Source: Deroplatys truncata (Eukaryota; Arthropoda; Insecta; Mantodea; Mantidae). From it: a DNA stretch of 64,000 nucleotides. The notes beneath the pieces are model-generated. The model was given only the letters and a program-made list of their open reading frames with translations. It did no database searches and was not told the origin of the DNA. The stretch lies in assembly GCA_030765065.1 (NCBI GenBank), contig CM060975.1, positions 167,930,993-167,994,992 on the forward strand, read 5' to 3'. The translations under genes and the position numbers were made by a program. Below, in pieces: positions 47,424 to 61,000 of the stretch. The first letter of the stretch is position 1. Each line of letters opens with the position of its first letter.

Positions 47424-49095
47424 CGACTAACAGATTTAAAAATTATATTTTTTGCCATTGTGCAACTAATCACAAGCATTAACATATGCTATTATTCGAA
47501 AATAAAGAAGGGTAGAGAGAGTGAGAAAAAGAACTATGAAATTAATTGGTGTTATGTATTTTATACGCGTAGATTACCAAAGAATTTAAAGTTAGGAGCA
47601 CTTACAAAGTTTTTGAGCTTAGACTTAAACTTACGTAATCATATAAATTACTCTGTATTCTTAGACATGTGCTTTTATAACGTCAAACAAGACTTGCTAG
47701 TGATACGACTCTTTCGCAATTAAGGTTTTATATGACCATATAACTTAAACAGGTTAAAATATCCATTAGAGCAAATGAGTACAGATATTAAGAAAGGAAG
47801 ACTAGAATATAAGAGTTAATGGCCAGTGCACTAAACATTCCTGCGGTATCTCGTGCAGCGTAGATAACACAACTTCACCAAGTGTACTCTGTGATCGACG
47901 TTGTAGGGAAAGGCACTCAGAATATTTAATAGAGTAAACTTTAACCATTTTCAGTATTTTACAAGGTGATAAAAGAGCTTATCATATTTGAATATAAAAT
48001 TACATTATTTATACCTTTTTCCAAAATTTTCATCATAAGTAAATTCTCGTATGTTTGTTGCTAATAATAATTATAAATAGACACGAAAATAATGTAGGAG
48101 AAGACATACGAAATATTTTGTATAATGTTGTAATGATTAACGGTTTAACCTTAAATTTCACAGAGGTGTATGAAAATGCGTCCAAAGTAAGACATTTTCT
48201 AAACAAAATATGTTGTATGAGTTTTTTCTAAATTGGAAACCAGACTTTAGTAAATAACTCTTCTGAATAACTGCAGAGATGGCAAAAAGCTAACATTAAC
48301 TCCCCAGCTTAGGTTGTTGAGAATATTGTAATAGCTATATTGTCACGACAGCTGTTATGGCATTCTCAGGCAGTGAATGGAACAAACTTATGTAAAAATG
48401 AAGCCAGAAACTTACAGGGCCTCAATTGTAGTAATAGGCAGTTAACATATAGACGATTTTATTCAGTACTTGTGTTCTAAATTCAGAATGTTTTGAACTG
48501 GATACAGGAAGTAGAAGAGAGGTAAATAGGTGTTCCTTCCTCAGTCATTCACAGTCTATAATGTGTTAACACCTATAAGGAAGCCAGTGGTGAATTGGTG
48601 AATTACATTCTCTGAATGTCCCAAACCTCGCCATACAGTTCGAGAATAGGGTGGGTTAACCTGCCTTCTGGCTTAAGACAGAACATAGTTATGCCTGCCT
48701 GACATAGCATGAACGAAAAATTGTGCCTGTTATTGATTTAGGTACTTTACATAACAAAGAAAACAAAAGCATCAATGGGCATCCCAAAGAGATTCATTCA
48801 TGCAAGCAAAGATTTCAGGCAGGTTTTGTTTTCTTTCTTCATTTATTTCTTATTTCTTTCATTTACTTCTTTACTACTTGGATTAACAAACTCATGCAAA
48901 ACTGTAATAAAATGTTAAATTTGGTGGAAGCTAAGTACAAATACACCTTTAATTATTCATTCAGGAAACACTGATTTTGAAATGTGAAATCGTTGTTAAA
49001 TTTAAGGGCTATAACATCATAAAGCTTACTAAAACCGCACTGCAGATGAATATAGGGATGCTTTTTAAATGAATTGCAATAATAATGTGCATAAG
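46930..49095. other. No gene recognised
   Basis: AT-rich sequence with a (TACA)n block at about 47325-47420. Open frames over that block are repeat artefacts. Confidence 0.4.
47325..47420. repeat. (TACA)n microsatellite
   Basis: Interrupted then regular catacata repeats. Confidence 0.9.
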
Positions 49096-49103
49096 AATAA
49101 GGA

Positions 49104-49970
49104 TATAAAAGAATCTAATGTGTTGCACTCACATGACTTTTTTCTAATGCACAATCTATTTATAGAAACGCTTATCTCTATCTACTTCATTTTAATCGAG
49201 ATAAGCATTTGCGGAAACTACATTCTTGCTAATTTTTTGTAGGTACAAGGGGAATGTGCTAGGCTTTAAGCACCAGTCAATTATTTTAAGAGCTGGTTGT
49301 TATGTGGAGCATTCCATTCTCTTTGCATGTCCATGACATAAAAAAAGAATAATGAACTCCCATTTGAAAAAGTATAAGTATTTAAAAATTTAAACAAATA
49401 ATAAGGAATATATTGGAATGTGGTTCACTGGACCAAAAAATGTATATGACATAAATGGTGTGTTTTAACCAGATATACATGTTTTGTGTAGTAAAATTTT
49501 GCCTATCTCTTACGGTTTACCAGTTATGCAAAAGTCATTCAGAAAGAATAGGACATTTGGGAACATTCCCAGAAAATTCCAGATATACATTTAATTTCCC
49601 ACGGAAATATCTTAAACATATGTTATTTTAACCAAAATCGTTGGAACCATTTTTGAGATCAGAATTTTCGAAAAGCATTCCATGTAAAGAGTAGTGTAGG
49701 AGGGGGGATTTTCTTCAAAATCTTCTTATCACTAGCAAGTCTTGGAAGATACTGAACTCAAGTACCAAGTTTGGTATTTATCCGACTTTTCGTTTTTGAG
49801 TTATGCCGTACACAGACAGGCACAAACAGGGACATGTTTCCAAAAATACGTTTTTTGGATTCAGAGCACCTCAGAACATGTATTTCCGGTGAAAACGCGG
49901 TATCGAATTTTTGGGTGGAATGCAATACTTCCACTGCTTACTATACGTAGTAGAGAAAGTATAAAAGAAT
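49104..49970 (+). repeat. Family A repeat, best internal copy
   Basis: Blocks run in order from gtgttgcactcacatgac to ctatacgtagtagagaaag. tataaaagaat occurs at both limits (49104-49114, 49960-49970). That may be a target duplication, but other copies have similar sequence at the left limit. Confidence 0.8.
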
Positions 49971-49979
49971 GCTTATGAT

Positions 49980-50735
49980 GTTTGAGAATGATTAACGCAT
50001 TAATATTAAGTTTACAGCTGGATTTGTGTTTCAATTAATTAATTAGCATTGCATAGTTCGGATAATTACTTTTTTAGACAGCAAAGCTTAAAAGTATAAC
50101 TTCTAACACAGTGCACACGAGCTAAAAGCTTTAGTGCATAATCCTCATTGTGACCAACTTTAGTTTCAAGTCCAATCATATTGCAATTGCTTTTCGTATT
50201 TGCACAGTTTAATAATTCGAATTGGTTTGATTAGGTTTTACTTTTCATTATGTCGTTTCACATGATTAATTTCTCATAGCATTTCGCATTATCTGTTCAC
50301 AATACAAGTCGCCATACTTCATTATCGCACTTCGTTGTACAATTAACCTATACTTTATATATGCAGCTTTCTTTGATCTAAAACGCTACTCTTTTATGTA
50401 ATCTACGTAAAGATTAAATGGAGGAAATTATGAATTGAGAAGAAAGTGAAATGGAAGTGAAATTACAGAGGCAGCAGAAAGAATAACACTAAAAGTACTT
50501 ATGCAAAAAATCCAGAAAGCAATATGATATAGCATTTAATCGCTTAAAACATGGTGAAAATAATTACACTGAATATGACTGGTAGGGAATCAACAAAACA
50601 TCAAAAAATCTGACATCTCGCTTTTTAACACCATTTCTCTTGTTTCATAAACGTGTTCAAAGCGTAATCTCTATTAGTTTCAGGAATCAATATAACATTA
50701 TTGATATATTACAAATTCGAGCGCTGTCTAAAATA
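49980..50735. other. No gene recognised
   Basis: AT-rich sequence. Confidence 0.4.
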
Positions 50736-50740
50736 GTTTA

Positions 50741-50872
50741 TTATGCAACGAGACTATAATGGTAGTAATTAAAACGCGAGTATTATTATTAACCGAGCGA
50801 GCGAATCGCTCGTTCGGTTAATAATTATCATACGAGCGTTTTAATCACCATTATAGTCAAGTTTCATACGAC
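50741..50872. repeat. Foldback palindrome (hairpin MITE-like)
   Basis: The left arm gactataatggt...attaaaacgc...attaaccgagcgagcg is matched by its reverse complement on the right, with only three bases between. The arms are about 60 bp and nearly identical. Confidence 0.85.
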
Positions 50873-50967
50873 TGTTTATGCTCGACCATGTATCTAAATT
50901 AAAGGTTTCATAAGTATTCGTTTCTGGTTTGAGTGATAAGCTACAATCCTTATTCCTTTATCTATGG

Positions 50968-51847
50968 TGTGGCAGTATATCACAACACTGTGAATGCCAG
51001 AGTGATTTTAGTGTAAATTAACATTATTGTATGACAATGATTTTAGATGTTTGTTAGCTATAAACATTGTTAGGAAATAAGTTTACACGGTCTCACTGAA
51101 ACTGACAATAGGAGTGGGTATCTATGAAGCGATGGGGTGAGTTGTTTATCACTTAGAAGAGACAAACAAATGACGTCAGGGTAGCGTGCCTTTCTTTAGA
51201 AATGGAGGGAATATTTTCCCTAGAGCATATGTGTTTGTAATTAAGATTGGCTAACAAAATAGCCGCTAATGTTGGCGCGATTTAGTAACCAATAGCAGCT
51301 TTATTATAATGTTTAGGCATATCGGGGTGAAGGAGTATAAATTCTTGAGCCTAAAGCAAGTATCGCGCAGTTCTGTAGAATCATTCACGAGGTAAACGTC
51401 GCGCGGTTCTACAGAATCTCTCGCGAGATACACAATATGCAGTTCTACAGAATCATTCACGAGGTACACATCACGCAGTTCTACAGAATCTCTCGCGAGG
51501 TACACATTACGCAATTCTACAGAAACTCTCGCGTCATAAAGTTAGTTACAAAATGTGAAGTACGCGTACGACAATAATTACATTCGGATTAACAGTTTCA
51601 GTCAGGCGTGTATCAAGATTAAATATGTGAAATTAATTAAGTGTGACGGCAATAAAAGTGTGAAAATAAATTCTATTATCAGTGTTACCTTTTAGTAACA
51701 ACTCCTTTCCGTTTACACGCCCTGCTTAGAGATATTTGCTCGACTGAGTAATAATAGCTAGCCGGAGGACAAATAACCCAAAATTCAAAACAGTAAACAA
51801 TAACAAGCGCCAAGTAAAAAAGATAACACGAACAGATTACTGTGACA
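50968..51847 (+). mobile_element. Solo LTR with 4-bp target duplication
   Basis: It begins TGTGGCAG and ends GTGACA. ATGG lies directly outside both ends (50964-50967 and 51848-51851). It has a TATA box at 51336-51341, five roughly 36-bp tandem units (about 51364-51535) and AATAAA at 51651-51656. No internal region follows. It is related to the LTR at 17656-18555. Confidence 0.9.
51364..51535. repeat. 36-bp minisatellite within the solo LTR
   Basis: Five units of the form cagttctacagaatc-(t/a)-ctcgcgaggtacac. Confidence 0.85.
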
Positions 51848-52486
51848 ATGGTTACAATACAATGACCTTGTAGCACTTGTGTGAAACAAAGTTGCTAGCG
51901 TTGTGAGACGTACTACGCAGAATAATCGATACTTGCGCTTTCACAATGTTACGTGGCCACTTATGATTGATGGAATGCCAATACTTTAATGAACAGGTGT
52001 ACTTTAATGAGGCCCATTTAGGTACTGCCACCAGTCGTACAAATACTACATTTTGGAACGGTTGAGAATAAAATAGTATTCGTCACACGTATTAAAAGTG
52101 GTTTTACCCCTTTTCTACTACAGTAGTAATCTACTAACATTCGTCTTAGATGCTAAATGTCTACCCAATATTGTGCAATTGTCTGTAATATATTTAGGTC
52201 TGTAGGGCTTCAAGCTTAAAGTTGACTATATTTCATACTTTAATGTTTCTCAAATAGCTAACAACCCTCAAAAGCTAAACGAAGAAATCAAATAAACATG
52301 TGTGTTCTAGTGCTTACTGCACTGAATGCCAAGTTCGCACTATCAGAGTTCACTGTAATCACGCCATCGAGCTTATTCTCCTTTCGCTCTTAGGCTAGCA
52401 TAAGTCAGAAATACGTTAAACAGATATTAATTTTTCACAAAGCATAAGCCAATTCGCAAAACGTTTATGTAATATTGTGCAATGGG

Positions 52487-52575
52487 CAGGATAGCTTACG
52501 TGACAGCGTCTGAGACGCGCATTCAGTAGGTTTTGGGCTCGGTTCCAGTTGAACCAATCATTCTGAACTCGATTT

Positions 52576-52626
<51 letters not shown>

Positions 52627-52800
52627 CCTAGTTCGTAGGTAAATGTTGAGGTATACTTTTTCTATCACGAATTTCCTTGTCTCTCCTTTCCTTTCATCTC
52701 TCAGGGTTGTTGGGTGTGGCATGATTTAGATGTTTTTAAGAGAACTGTTTCTTCTCTGGCATGGGAACTTCTCATCGCCATTAAATGGTGGTGATGTTGG
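52487..52800 (+). repeat. tRNA-derived SINE with (GT)n
   Basis: gatagcttacgtgacagcgtc (A box) and ttgggctcggttccag (B box) form a clear tRNA-like head. A (GT)n at 52578-52624 and a body ending near a ggtggtgatgttgg motif follow. The full extent is uncertain. Confidence 0.55.
52578..52624. repeat. (GT)n microsatellite
   Basis: Uninterrupted GT repeat of about 46 bp. Confidence 0.95.
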
Positions 52801-52884
52801 TAGCAGTTATTGGATTTTAGATGTATTGTATGCTTTAGCTGCTGTTTAGAAGCACACCTTATGTCATTTACACTGATAAGCGAC

Positions 52885-53735
52885 TACAATAGAAAAAAAT
52901 CTTGTGATACACTCACATGACCTCCTCTACCTCTATCGTCTATTAGTGGGTACTCTTACTAAAGCTTATTCTTCTATCTAATTCATTTTAATCCAAATAA
53001 ACCTTTGCAGAAATACCTGCATTACAAATTTCATTATAGATACAAATGGAATAGTGAGAGCCAAAGGTTTAAAAACTGGACACTATATGCTAGGCTTAAA
53101 ATTCTATACTGTTTCCATGCAATCGCGAGAAACCACTGAATGTTGACAGCACTTTTAAAGGATGATCAAGTAATGAACAAATCGAATCATTACTAACAGA
53201 TATCTCATAAGTGGCTTATGCTATAGAAAAGGTTGTTATAAATAAATTCTGTGTTCTAAAGAGATTTACATTTCTTGTGCAGTATTTTCATTCATCGCTT
53301 AACATTTACTGGTTATACAAGATTACACAAAATTCCGAATGAAGAGGACTTCATAGGCTATTCGCAAACAATTCAAGATATACATTTTACATGTGATATA
53401 AATATCTTTAATATATAGCATTTTAATCAAAATCGTTAGTCATTTTTTAGAAAATCAAGATTTCCAAAAATGTTCCATGTAATAGGAGTTTAAGTTGGGA
53501 GGATATTCTTGTACATATTTGGAAGGTACTGAACTTAAATACCAAGTTAAGTGTTCATCCGCATTTCATTTTTGCTTTATGCTGCTCACAGACATACATA
53601 GACACTCACACACGAACCTATTACTAAAAACTCATTTCTTTTATTCAGGGAACTCAAACCATGTATATCCGGCGAAATCTCGATATCAGATTTTTAGTGA
53701 AATGTAATGTGGTAGAGAATGCAAAAATTATACTT
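52885..53735 (+). repeat. Family A repeat, nearly full internal length
   Basis: It runs from ttgtgatacactcacatgac to gtggtagagaatgcaaaa with the standard block order. It is the last copy before gene D. Confidence 0.8.
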
Positions 53736-54293
53736 TAAATAATGCTTTGATATCTCCAGTGAATATTTTCTTTTGTAATAAGCTTAACACCACACCATGT
53801 TTTCTTCCTTCAATTTACTTTCTATGTAAATGTGATTGGTTTTTAATTTATTTCTTTAGATTGTAGCACTCTTATTAGTAGTAAGTAGTTTTCCATTCCG
53901 TCCCCATTTTTTATCACCTGTACGTATACCCGCTATAGACATCCTTAAAAACTAAATGATTTTCTATTGTTCAGTTTTCCATACTTATTCCATATCGAAA
54001 CTCGAAAAGCTGCAGTTTTATACGACCTTCAGAAACATGAAGTTGGCCAAATACATTAGGCATATTTGTTTCTGCCTGGCTAGAGGTATACTGTGTACAT
54101 TTTTCAGGTAGGAACACAACATTGGGAGCAACTCATAATCCCCGATGTTAGGTTGATCGTGAAAATAATTCTATACTTTACAGAACAAGTTGGGTTCTAT
54201 TCAGAGATAATTAAAAATTAAGTCTAAATGATACCAGGGAGAGGTACTTAAATATACATTATTATCTTCACAATTAGAATTCATTCGTTTTAG

Positions 54294-54375
54294 ATACGAG
54301 AAAATGGCACTTCATGACCTTCTCATAAAAGCTGTGATAGCTGTGGTGTTCCTGTGTGGCAATATCCTTAATCAG
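54294..54375 (+). CDS. Gene D, first coding exon: signal peptide, paralogue of gene A
   Basis: The acceptor attcgttttag precedes ATACGAGAAA and the ATG at 54304. It encodes 24 codons starting M-A-L-H, followed by a hydrophobic core (A-V-I-A-V-V-F-L-C), the same length and layout as 8296-8374. The base after the exon begins gcatgt, so the donor would be of the rarer GC type; a GT lies four bases further on but would break the frame match with gene A. The second exon is proposed at 62038. The rest of the gene should lie beyond the window. Confidence 0.58.
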
Positions 54376-54379
54376 GCAT

Positions 54380-57110
54380 GTCTTATTAACCCTCCAATTA
54401 ATACTCTTAGTTTAGTATCATTAGATCTCGTTTCCTTCTTAACTTCAGCGCAGTGGAATTAAGCAATCACTTGCTAAGACAGTGGTGGGGGTAGGAATGA
54501 TAGAGTCCAAGCGATCTAGAATTAGGAGCACTCACGTACTTGGGTAGGTAGAGCCTCTACGCAGAGCGAGAAAGAGAAGAGATAGTACATTGTCTCTTTC
54601 TTTCATTCTTACTCGCTATGCGCTGACAGTTGACGTGACTCTTTGAAGTAATACTGCACAACCTACTTTCACCCGGCATCCTGTGTGCTGCCGACTATAA
54701 TGCCGAACAAATGCTTCAGTTTTTCGGACTGGCATAAAATGCTAGTGGCCGTCCACTTTCTTTGCCGTGTCGCAAGAATACATATAGGGGTCATAGGAAA
54801 CCTGAGTCAAATAGATACTGAAGAAGTAGAAGGAGATGAAAGCGTAGCCATAATAAAATAAACTATCTCTGTAGCTATTTATCGATTCGAACCAAATTCA
54901 ACTAAGAAAATCTTTCCTTGTGGAGTTTCTAGCTTTAGAACACCATTTTTGTCTCAGTCAGGTTAGGTCTAAACAGACTAAAACCTGGGAAAGCTTCTAG
55001 AAGAAAATGTATTGGTGCAGTTAGTGCTTTAATTGTGAATTCAACATAAAACATTAATAATAATAAAATTGAACCAACTATATCACACAGGTACAAACAA
55101 TAACGAACAACACTGAAGTGTGGAAAGAGTAGACACTAACATCACTTCGATTACCGAGGAACATTCAAGATTTGGAACAAGCACATTTATTTGTAATACA
55201 TTTATTACGAATACATGTTTAATGTGGAAATATTCATTTACAATATACTGTATTGTTATAGTAATTGAAATCCACATACACTTACAAAAGTAACAAATAG
55301 AACACGTGGGCACGCACAAAAACATGATTTAATAATTTAATGATTTTCTAGTGAAGCACGGTGACAGGACCAGAAACGGGCTTGTTTATCACACCTTCAC
55401 TTACTATGTTTACGGTATTCTGCTAACTGCTTATCCCCCACCAGTCTCGTTACATTAGTGTAGTTACTGCAGATGGAAATTCCGGTTAAGTTATGTTCTT
55501 ATTCCAACGCGTAGTAGATAATATCACTTATTCTTGGGGTTTCGGAAGTTACAAGGCATGTATTAGTATATTCTTCTTTTGCTAATTTTATCCGAGGTTT
55601 TGCAAAATACTACAAACAATTAACATTAATCATGAATTTAAAAAGTGGATTTAATATTTAAATAAGTTAGTTTAAAATGTCCGTTAACTCCAATTATAAT
55701 AGTGTAGTGATTAATTGATATAACAATTTCGTTACCCTTTTGCTTTTTGTGCTGCCTTCAGTGTGTTCTAGTAAAACACTTCGGTGTATGGGGCATAGAT
55801 TCAGCTGTTAAGAATTATAGATGTAGTAAACAATATCCTTTCCTGTAAATAATCTACTAGCTAATACCGGTATCATTACAAGGCAAATTATACGAAGGAA
55901 GTGAATTTTGAAGCACGTAGATGTTACTGCAATGGTGCGAGAATTTGGTACCGGAATGTAGATGCCACCTTTTCCCGTTGTCTCAGATATACTGCTGACT
56001 CTTCTGCCGGCTGCTCTAGTGGTAATGCTACGAGTATTTTCCCACAGAGTATGTTTGGATATATTGTGAAGGCCAACACCAGCTTATCTTGACTGAGAAA
56101 TTTATTATAAACTATACTGGAGTTCTTGTAGTGGGTTGTGGACGTTTGTAATATAGTAATGGGCTGATTCTGAATTGTAAACTCGAAACTATAACACTTG
56201 AATTACTATACCTGCTAACTTCTGCGGGATCTATTTTACGGTTTGAAATAACTGTTTCCACAATAAAAGAAACCAGTCGTCTAAGTCATCGTGAGTCGCA
56301 AAAAGTTGACTGGCCAGATTCCTCGCGGCAGACGGAAATCTCAATCACACAAGCAAGTCTTTAAACGCTTAACATCACACTCGTTAGTACCGCTGCCGGT
56401 AACAGTGAGCAAATAATTAATGTTTGCACAACTGTGTGCACTAAGGTCGCTGCGTATCAATTACGGTACCAGAGAATATTTGTTACCTTTAGCTCCACCT
56501 ACATTCTACCTTATACGTTTCCAAATCTCAAAACTGTTAGTATACGAATGTTACACTGTTGGTTAGGCGATGCGTCGCTTTTCTTATAATTTCCGTTGCC
56601 TCTCTAATTTCCAGAATTGGCCTGTATATCGTATTGCACTTAACTCTAAACTGCGTTCGCAGAAATCCTTAATCTAACGTTTTCGCTCCTTCTCGACTCA
56701 CCAATGACTCAGGCTAATCTAACTGCCTAATTATCTCCATCTTTCCGGACAAACATTTCAACTCAAACTTGTTATATTATACATTGATTTAATATACGAA
56801 AATTATTTATTGCAATTATTTCTCTATCTTACTGTTATTTATTTGATTATTTATATCTGCCGTCAATAATTACAGTATAAATTTTCAAACTTCTTAACCC
56901 TCAATAGGAAGAATGATTTTTATTACTTAACTGGAAATACGGGGTGTATCACTGTGTTTGCTCAGTTGTGTGCTATTATTCTTTCTGCGTGAAATAGCGT
57001 CAAAATCAAACCATTCTGATATGGGTACGTTATTGCTCTTTCCGATGTAAAATACTTGTATTCTAAGATTATTAAGCAGTGAAAGAGGCGTGATTTTATC
57101 ATATCCAAGA
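54380..57110. other. Intron of gene D, no further gene recognised
   Basis: I see no repeat relationship to the rest of the window and no convincing open frame. Confidence 0.35.
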
Positions 57111-57114
57111 AGGT

Positions 57115-58045
57115 GATCTCATGTGCACTCAACAAAAAGGTAAGTCCACATCAAGACTTATTCCAAAAGGCAAGAAACAGAGAAATCCACGACCGGCCAC
57201 CAGTCGCACCCCGGAGATAATTTGGAAGGTGAAGGCCCATGCCTCTGGACAAATCCTGCAAATTAGAGAGTCATTGCTCTGTAATTAGGTATCTCTGTTA
57301 CTATTGTGAACGCCATAATCAACCAGGATTTGAAGTAGAAAAGTGTCATAAAAGCCGGGGATATAAGCTGTTGCCCCACACATTGCAGAACATGCCACTA
57401 ACAGCATAAAGCTGTATGGACGAAACCTATCTTGTGAAAAGTGGATATTTGTTATGTTTTTAGATGAGGCATATGTTTATCGAAGTGACTGCAACAAATC
57501 CTGGCTTATGTATTACCGAACAAGGGAAGAAAAACTGAAAGTTGGTATAAAGAAATTATCGAAACTTTCCCCGATGGTTTCATGGTAATAACAAGGTACA
57601 GTTAGAATGGCAAATTAACTATTCGTCGTGTACAAAAAAGAATGTGAAACGTCAAATGGAATATTATCAGACTAACGTTCTGATACCAATTTTTCAAACA
57701 GAAATCTCTGCTTTCTATGGCGCACATGTAAACAAAGTCTGGTAGCATCAGGATAAGGCATCAAGCCATACGTCTGCTTCAACCTACAAATTTTTGATAA
57801 CATAGAACTAGAAATGGGAATACATTCCATACCTTACATCGACACCCGTGTTAAGTCATTGATGCACCATTTATAGAATTTTGTGCATTTCAGCTACTGA
57901 AAAGAGCTCTTGGAAGCAGACGTTGCGAACTTTGAATGATTTCTGGAAAACTGCCAGGAAGAATGCAATAAACTGGACATCCCTATATTTCGTAGATGTT
58001 TGCTCCAATGGAAGCTGTGCTGCAGATTAATTGCTCAAGCTAAAG
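57115..58045 (+). pseudogene. Tc1/mariner-superfamily transposase relic
   Basis: Across shifting frames: an N-terminal H-Q-D-L-F-like region, then F-L-D-E-A-Y-V-Y-R-S-D (first catalytic D, about 57461) and M-Y-Y-R-T-R-E-E-K. Next, in another frame, come F-M-V-I-T, L-T-I-R-R-V and H-Q-D-K-A-S-S-H-T-S (second catalytic D, about 57745). The usual S-P-D is unrecognisable. Multiple stops and shifts mean it is inactive. Confidence 0.7.
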
Positions 58046-58049
58046 GCTG

Positions 58050-61000
58050 CCAGAGAGAACATCACTGCTGGTGGAGGCGTGATTTTTATAAGCTAAGGGA
58101 GTCTTAGGTTTGTTACCGTAGATTGCAAACAACCCTCTGTATATGTCTGATAAACACGGTAACATATAAACTATGCTTTTTGGAAAAGCGGTGCATGTAT
58201 ATATTACTACAATGAAGAAACTGAATAGTATTTCACTAAACATCCCCATTAAGCAAAGATTCCAACACTTAGGCATATTACTTTCATCAATATTTATATT
58301 AATTTTACCTTCACAAAAACTATCAAAATTGTTTAAAAAATGTCAGATATAAGCTTTAAATTCACATATTTTAGTTAATTAATCCATTCAACACCTAACA
58401 TACATTTTTCTGAAGCATTCCAGACAAACAAGCCTATCAAAACTCGTGCATTTAAATCAGTTATTCTACTAAAGACAAAAACTGCACTTCCTTTTTATTT
58501 CTATTTTGTAACTCTTCACCAGTCCTTGTTCATCTGTCTTCTTCTGTGAGTCTTTTCAAAGGACATTTTGAATTATAATCTTCAAATTTCCTCTCAAATT
58601 GGAGATAAGTAGCCTGTTTTTGAGATGAAGTCTCATTAGATTTAGAGACAGTTATTTGAACAATTTGTACCTGGAGAAACTTTTTGTGTTTCCAAAGAAG
58701 AACTATAGAATGCAGCTGTTCACTGTAATTATGTTTATTAAAGAAAAACCAGCGTCTGCATTTTCTATTAAATGAGAAGTTGCCACATTTTTTATCCAAT
58801 GTGTCTACTGCTGAGAGGGCTGAGAATAGAAAGAGAGAGAAATAGTAGTCCAATTCCTGGAACTCGAGGGAGTTGGTAAAATACAAGGAGAAACATGTGC
58901 TTTAAAGTAAGATGAAGTTAGTGGGTTTTCCAAACAAGACACCAGGACTTGTGTCAAAACTTGTGTCAAAACTTGACACATTTTATTCTCATGGCACGCT
59001 ATGTAAAAGTACTAATAGAAATAATTGTAACAAATAAGGGCACGAATTCCGTCGTCGTTGATGAACAAATAAAAGAGGAGGGAGACTCAGAGTTTGGTCA
59101 TTCTCTAAATTTCTCTTATACTCTTATATTTGCTATCAACGTAGCAGTCGTCGTACTCACCAGTGATGTGATTAAGTTGTGCAGTCCGGCGGAAGATTCT
59201 TCGTATATGTGGGTAGGAATATCATGTAAAGTATTAGATAAGTCCACAGAATAACTTCGGTATTAGCGGTAAGATGTAATATATAAAGATTTATAGCATC
59301 ATAGGGAAAGTTGCTAGCCGCCTGAATAGACATCACTCTTTTAATAAATCAAGGTTTAAGGGAAATCAGTTTATCATTTGCCTTCACCTACAAAATCCTT
59401 GAGGTCACATTATGAAACTGTGAAACTGTTATGCTACGATAGGATTTTTTTTTTGAGCTCTCCGACTAGCAGCCGACACAGAACATCTATAACCAGGGAG
59501 ATCCAGACTGTATACGAGGACACGTGTACACCCGCTACATGCTCCACGTGTAACTGCCACCATCAACAATGGCTTACAACACTAGACTGACAAAGAAATT
59601 GTATGAAGCTACAGAGGCATTTCCGCAAAGCAAAAACGCATGCGTGCCTCTCAGGCACATACTTCCTTTTAGGAGTTAAAGCTTAGAAAGTGCAAAATTT
59701 TCGAGAAATTGCTGAAAATTGGCGTTAATACCGATTCGGATTTCCACTCTTTTTAACATTAACATATTAATAGAAATAATTTGTTTGTGTTTACATGTAA
59801 GTTAGATAAAATACCCAAACGATTGATAGTTTTTACAAGCTTGTCCTTTTCCCGAGCACAAGGTATAAGACAGCTACTGGTTTCAACATTTAGTTGTTGT
59901 TGTTACTTCATAAACAATGCTTCTAAAACTAAAAGCCAATTGTGTTCTATTCCAAGCAATATACATGAAGAGCATAATGTAACAACTAAGCCTTGGAGTA
60001 ATATTAAGCAAATGAAACAGAGCGAAACAAAAGCAATCGATCCTGCTTTATAACTATGTGTATGTTATATTTATCTCTTTGTTGTTGGAATTTTTTAAAT
60101 TGTTGTATATTTTCAGAGAAGATAGTAAACTTTTATACCAATGCTACAAATGTATGTACCGGAGTTTTCTTATAAAAGCAATGATTTTAATTGCTCTCAC
60201 ATAAGTAAGTTTTGTGTTATTTCCTTTGTACATATGTAGTAATCAGCTTTCTTGTCTTTATTTGTTTGTTTGTATACAAATTTACTTTTTTAATCCCAGC
60301 TGTTGTATTCAGCTGAATTATAAAGGGAAAACATTTTCCTCCGTAATATCCGAAATTAATCAAGAGATACATTCCATAATTAACAATTGAAAATATTATT
60401 TTCTTAAGGATTATCCGTGATTTACCAAACTCAAAATGTTGTAAATGCTGGAGAAGGAGGGGTATGAAATGTTAAAATCCGGCAGATTGACTCCTATTTC
60501 TTTGAGTATTAATGTGAGGGGATTATATACTTCCTAATGTGAAAATGTAAGAGCATTTACATCATTAAATAGCACAGGATCAAAGAGAGGGTACAAAACC
60601 TTTAAAATTCCTCTGCTGTTATTAGCTGAAAATTATTTGACCAAGCAAGGTGATAGCTGTTCCTTGTTGGTGTCGTCAAATAAGCTAAACATGTTTTTGG
60701 GCTAGCATATCGTGATGGAGCACATATTTTACTTCATAATGGGGTAATTCTCCAAAAATACATTTTCGGGTTATTGAACATTTCCAGAATTTTGAACATT
60801 ATCTGCCTAGGAAAGGTAGAATCAGGCGACTGAAAAATTCAATCAGTCCTCTGACTCCACCTTTCCAACCTTGTCCTACATACGGCTTGTAAAGAAAGAT
60901 TAATTCCATTATTCTCCTATGTTTGACTATCATTTCCGTGAATATTATACGGTTTGATTTATTACCTAGTATATAATAGGATAGTACCTACATAGAGTTA

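Noticed and set aside
47237..47485. Minus-strand frame rich in Y, V, C and M
   Set aside because: It is the translation of the (TACA)n microsatellite.
49104..49970. An 11-bp target-site duplication (tataaaagaat) proving the ends of family A
   Set aside because: Similar A-rich sequence is part of the left end in several copies, so the match may be element sequence rather than a duplication.
58530..58886. Minus-strand 118-codon frame as a PIF-type or other gene
   Set aside because: A short C-R-R-W stretch suggested a transposase start, but nothing else matches and no ends were found.
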